Assembly (NCBI GenBank): GCA_002726845.1
Contig: PBSP01000049.1
Span: forward strand, 1 to 8,161
Length of the DNA: 8,161 nucleotides
Source of the DNA: Methanobacteriota archaeon
GTDB lineage: Archaea > Thermoplasmatota > Poseidoniia > Poseidoniales > Poseidoniaceae
Direction: 5' to 3'
The position numbers and the translations under genes are program-made. The notes beneath the pieces were generated by a model, which saw only the letters and a program-made list of their open reading frames with translations, was not told the DNA's origin and did no database searches. Shown in pieces: positions 5,511-8,161 of this stretch. The first letter of the stretch is position 1; each line of letters begins with the position of its first letter.

Positions 5511-8161
5511 ATGCCAGAGGACGCCAAAGAGCCGAATTCATCCCAAAATGAAGAGGATGTAGGACGTTTTCAGGCCATCGCTGATTACGGTAAAAACCGT
5601 ATGAGGGTTGCATCGGTAGACATTTCAGCGCGCGTTCGAGACTTCGATGCTAAGAAGGCAGTGGAGGCGGTTCTTGATGCTCCCAAGCGCTTGAAGCGTG
5701 AATGGCAAAAAACAGGAGCAACAGGTGCAATAACTCGTTTCCCTATTGCTACAGTAGTCCTGTTTCTGATGATGACGTTTTACTTTGTTACAACCTCAGG
5801 TTTCTTGGACGACACACAATTTGACGACGATCCAAACGAGCCTGCACTCAACGTTAACGGTGATATGGAAGTCTATCTTCCCGACGGCAGTGAAGTCAAG
5901 GAATTGATTGGTAAAGTGGAGGAAGACTGGACTACGAATGTCATGGTCATTTACATCGAATCCGATACTTACAACATCACTGATCAGCGGATTCTGCAAG
6001 AAATAAGCTATGTTGAAAAGAACATCAACCCCTTTGTTTCAGACGATGAGCGTGATGATGTCATTTACATCCTATCCATCTCAACGGTTCTGAAAGAAAT
6101 CAACTCAAGTCTTCCTCGTGTTCGGGATGCCTTCATCACGGAATTGGGTCGTCAATGTCCATCGTTTCAAGAGGTGTGTGAAAACTTTGCAGCCAGTGTC
6201 AAAACCGCACTTGCTGCAGGCGATGATCAGTTTGCTGGCGGTTACGAGATTCCATCGCAGACAACCATTGACCTTGTCATCAATGAAATGTACGAAAACG
6301 ACGGTTCACCCACTCCTGGCCTCGATAAGCTTGCTCGCAACACGAATGCTTGCAGCAGTCAACCTGGTGTAGATGGCGCAGACGACAAAGGTTGTCTGGG
6401 TGGAGAGGATGAAAAACTCGATCGTGCCATTATGGCTGTTGCAGTCGTTGATACAATCGAAGCAAAAGACATCATCAAGGCGACTCAAGAGAGATTGGAC
6501 AACATATCGGTCGAGCAGCGCCCTTGCGAATTCGATCAAAACGGTAATCCTGCCAATGCAGACCGATGTACTTGGGAGGACTTAGGCCTCAAGATGACCC
6601 TCACGGGACCGGTTCCAATCACAAACTCGGTTACCGAATTTTCGTTTCGACTCTTCTGGGAAATTTTTCCGATGGCTGTGGTATTGGTAGCACTCGGTTT
6701 GTTCGTCTTCCATTCTGATTTACTGCAGGCTGGTATATCGGGCATACGGCCCATACAGGGATTGAAAGTCGTCATCATTGCAGGATTGCCAACGCTGTGT
6801 GCTGTGTTTTGGACCCTAGGTATCATTGGAGCCTCAAATTATGAGGTTACAATGACCGTCATTATTGTCGGTCCAATTTTGCTCGCGCTTGGTGTTTCCT
6901 ATGGTTTACACATTACCAATCGGTATGCAGAGGAGGAAGGAAGTCGAACGGAGAAGATGCAGGCTTCCATGAAATCTACAGGTCGCGCAGTATTTCTATC
7001 AGCCGTGACGACTGTTATCGGTTTTATCTCGCTTATTTTCACACCCATGGCCCCGATTAAAACAGTTGGAATCGCCTTGTCTGGAGGCATTGTAATCGTG
7101 TACATTTTGACCATGTTTATGGTGCCAAATCTTACCCTGATTCTTGATTTACGCAAACCAAAACATCCACCTCTAAAGGTATTCGATGCTGCAGTTGATG
7201 TGCCTGTAAAACGAAACAGGAGCGTTATCGGTTTCTTCTTGATTTTGGTTTTGGTTTCTGCAACTCTTGGACAAGCCAACGTTGAAGAGAACATCGATTT
7301 GCTTGGTATGGCACCAGAAGGTGAACAACCGGTCATCAAAATGAAACAATACAGTCGTGAGTTCAATGCTGGACAAATTGGTATGGTGTTGGTACACGCC
7401 AACGTATCGGGTGATGTTACGGATAGCGATCCGACCAACGATGATCCCGCGCAAAATCTGAAAATTATCGATAGCCTTGAGAGAAATCTAAACACGGTCG
7501 AGAATGCATCAGCCGTTTCTGTCGTTTTCTTGATGAAAGCGACAGGACTTGCACCTACGATATCGGGCCAACCGTTGCTCACTCAAATTCAGGAATTGCC
7601 GGGATATGGAGGACTTCCTGATGATGTCCGAAACACATTCGAGATACTCTTGGACCAACAAATCACACAAGGTGCGACGTTCTGGGATTTGTTGACAACA
7701 CCCGAAGAATTCGGATTGCCCGGTTCAACACAGAGCCAAATTTTCCTGCTGGATGTGTTTTATTCTTCATTGACCGCTGAAATGCGAGAAATTTTCATCA
7801 ACTCTGATTACGACAGGTCGTTAATTTACATCGACATGCCGTTCATACCTGTGGCAGATACTGCGATAGCGGTTGAGCAAATCAACGAATACTCGGAAGG
7901 ATTCCAAGGGACGCATCAAGAGCGAGCTGAGAAACTTACGGGCGTCGCAGCAACCGCGATTGAAGTCAACAAACTCATTGTCGATTCGCAATGGACTTCT
8001 CTAGGGTTTGCAATCGTTCTTACCCTCATTGTCTTGGCTGTTGTGTTCCGTGATATTCGTTATTCCCTGCTTACAACCTCACCTGTCATCGCAACAGTTG
8101 CTTTGCAATGGCTCGTCATGTGGCAAATGGATGTCCCATTGTCACTTGTTACTGTGATGAT
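5511..8161 (+). CDS. RND/MMPL-superfamily membrane transporter (3' end outside window)
   Basis: The frame opens at the ATG at 5511 and runs without a stop for 883 codons to the window end, so the C-terminus is missing. The order of parts is that of the RND superfamily: a charged cytoplasmic N-terminus (about 1-75), TM1 (77-97), a large external loop (98-380), a five-helix bundle TM2-TM6 (about 383-400, 418-441, 446-468, 493-510, 518-545), TM7 (571-589), a second external loop (590-827), TM8 (829-848) and TM9 (about 855-875). TM10-12 would follow. LGVSYGLHITNRYAEEEG (460-477) is the sterol-sensing-like segment of the MMPL branch, and STGRAVFLSAVTTVIGFISL (489-508) is another hallmark. The TM4 proton-relay Asp of GxxDY is Ser463 here. 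Loop 1 has six Cys in three close pairs. Family members export lipids or other hydrophobic compounds, but the substrate cannot be told. The ATG at 5601 is a possible shorter start; no strong ribosome-binding site precedes either. Confidence 0.92.
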   Translation, partial: MPEDAKEPNSSQNEEDVGRFQAIADYGKNRMRVASVDISARVRDFDAKKAVEAVLDAPKRLKREWQKTGATGAITRFPIATVVLFLMMTFYFVTTSGFLDDTQFDDDPNEPALNVNGDMEVYLPDGSEVKELIGKVEEDWTTNVMVIYIESDTYNITDQRILQEISYVEKNINPFVSDDERDDVIYILSISTVLKEINSSLPRVRDAFITELGRQCPSFQEVCENFAASVKTALAAGDDQFAGGYEIPSQTTIDLVINEMYENDGSPTPGLDKLARNTNACSSQPGVDGADDKGCLGGEDEKLDRAIMAVAVVDTIEAKDIIKATQERLDNISVEQRPCEFDQNGNPANADRCTWEDLGLKMTLTGPVPITNSVTEFSFRLFWEIFPMAVVLVALGLFVFHSDLLQAGISGIRPIQGLKVVIIAGLPTLCAVFWTLGIIGASNYEVTMTVIIVGPILLALGVSYGLHITNRYAEEEGSRTEKMQASMKSTGRAVFLSAVTTVIGFISLIFTPMAPIKTVGIALSGGIVIVYILTMFMVPNLTLILDLRKPKHPPLKVFDAAVDVPVKRNRSVIGFFLILVLVSATLGQANVEENIDLLGMAPEGEQPVIKMKQYSREFNAGQIGMVLVHANVSGDVTDSDPTNDDPAQNLKIIDSLERNLNTVENASAVSVVFLMKATGLAPTISGQPLLTQIQELPGYGGLPDDVRNTFEILLDQQITQGATFWDLLTTPEEFGLPGSTQSQIFLLDVFYSSLTAEMREIFINSDYDRSLIYIDMPFIPVADTAIAVEQINEYSEGFQGTHQERAEKLTGVAATAIEVNKLIVDSQWTSLGFAIVLTLIVLAVVFRDIRYSLLTTSPVIATVALQWLVMWQMDVPLSLVTVM

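Noticed and set aside
5378..5527. Longer valS N-terminus from the TTG at 5527 or the ATG at 5434
   Set aside because: The extra residues are low in recognisable content, the TTG start would overlap the divergent RND gene start, and the conserved protein begins just after the ATG at 5377. The ATG at 5434 remains possible.
6899..7582. 227-codon open frame on the minus strand
   Set aside because: It lies wholly opposite the RND gene, whose helices and family motifs are clear in the plus frame. The antisense protein shows no recognisable domain.

Overview
The window reads as a compact piece of an archaeal chromosome, most likely from a planktonic euryarchaeote of the Marine Group II (Poseidoniia) kind. 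The grounds are an archaeal-type valyl-tRNA synthetase, a degenerate archaeal B-family DNA polymerase (PolB2-like), a RadA/RecA-fold protein, an intact Y-family polymerase, a large RND/MMPL membrane protein, and almost no intergenic DNA. The lineage is an inference from gene content; there is no rRNA or tRNA gene to confirm it.

Layout, left to right: (1) 3-1052, plus strand: the 3' part of a B-family polymerase with altered motifs B and C, entering from the left edge. (2) 1701-883, minus strand: a small RecA/RadA-fold protein with a damaged Walker A and no visible catalytic Glu; its 3' end overlaps the polymerase's 3' end by 170 bp. (3) 1702-1810: a 109-bp divergent promoter region. (4) 1811-2923, plus strand: a complete, apparently active DinB/Dpo4-type Y-family polymerase. 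(5) 5377-2915, minus strand: valyl-tRNA synthetase, overlapping the dinB end by 9 bp. (6) 5378-5510: a short divergent start region. (7) 5511 to the right edge, plus strand: an RND/MMPL-family membrane protein, open for at least 883 codons and cut off by the window end. Every adjacent gene pair changes strand, so none of the five genes shares an operon with a neighbour in this window.

The most interesting part is 1-2923. A degenerate second polymerase, a RecA-fold protein that looks catalytically dead, and a Y-family polymerase sit together. This is the same three-part composition as the bacterial ImuA-ImuB-DnaE2 translesion mutasome, built from unrelated or archaeal parts and with the catalytic roles apparently redistributed: here the Y-family member is intact and the partner polymerase is degenerate. 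Both polymerases end in PIP-box-like peptides, so both may dock on PCNA. I infer a candidate archaeal DNA-damage-tolerance module. The valS gene and the RND protein have no evident functional link to it.

There is no stretch over 300 bases without a gene. I see no tRNA, rRNA, CRISPR array, insertion sequence or attachment site.
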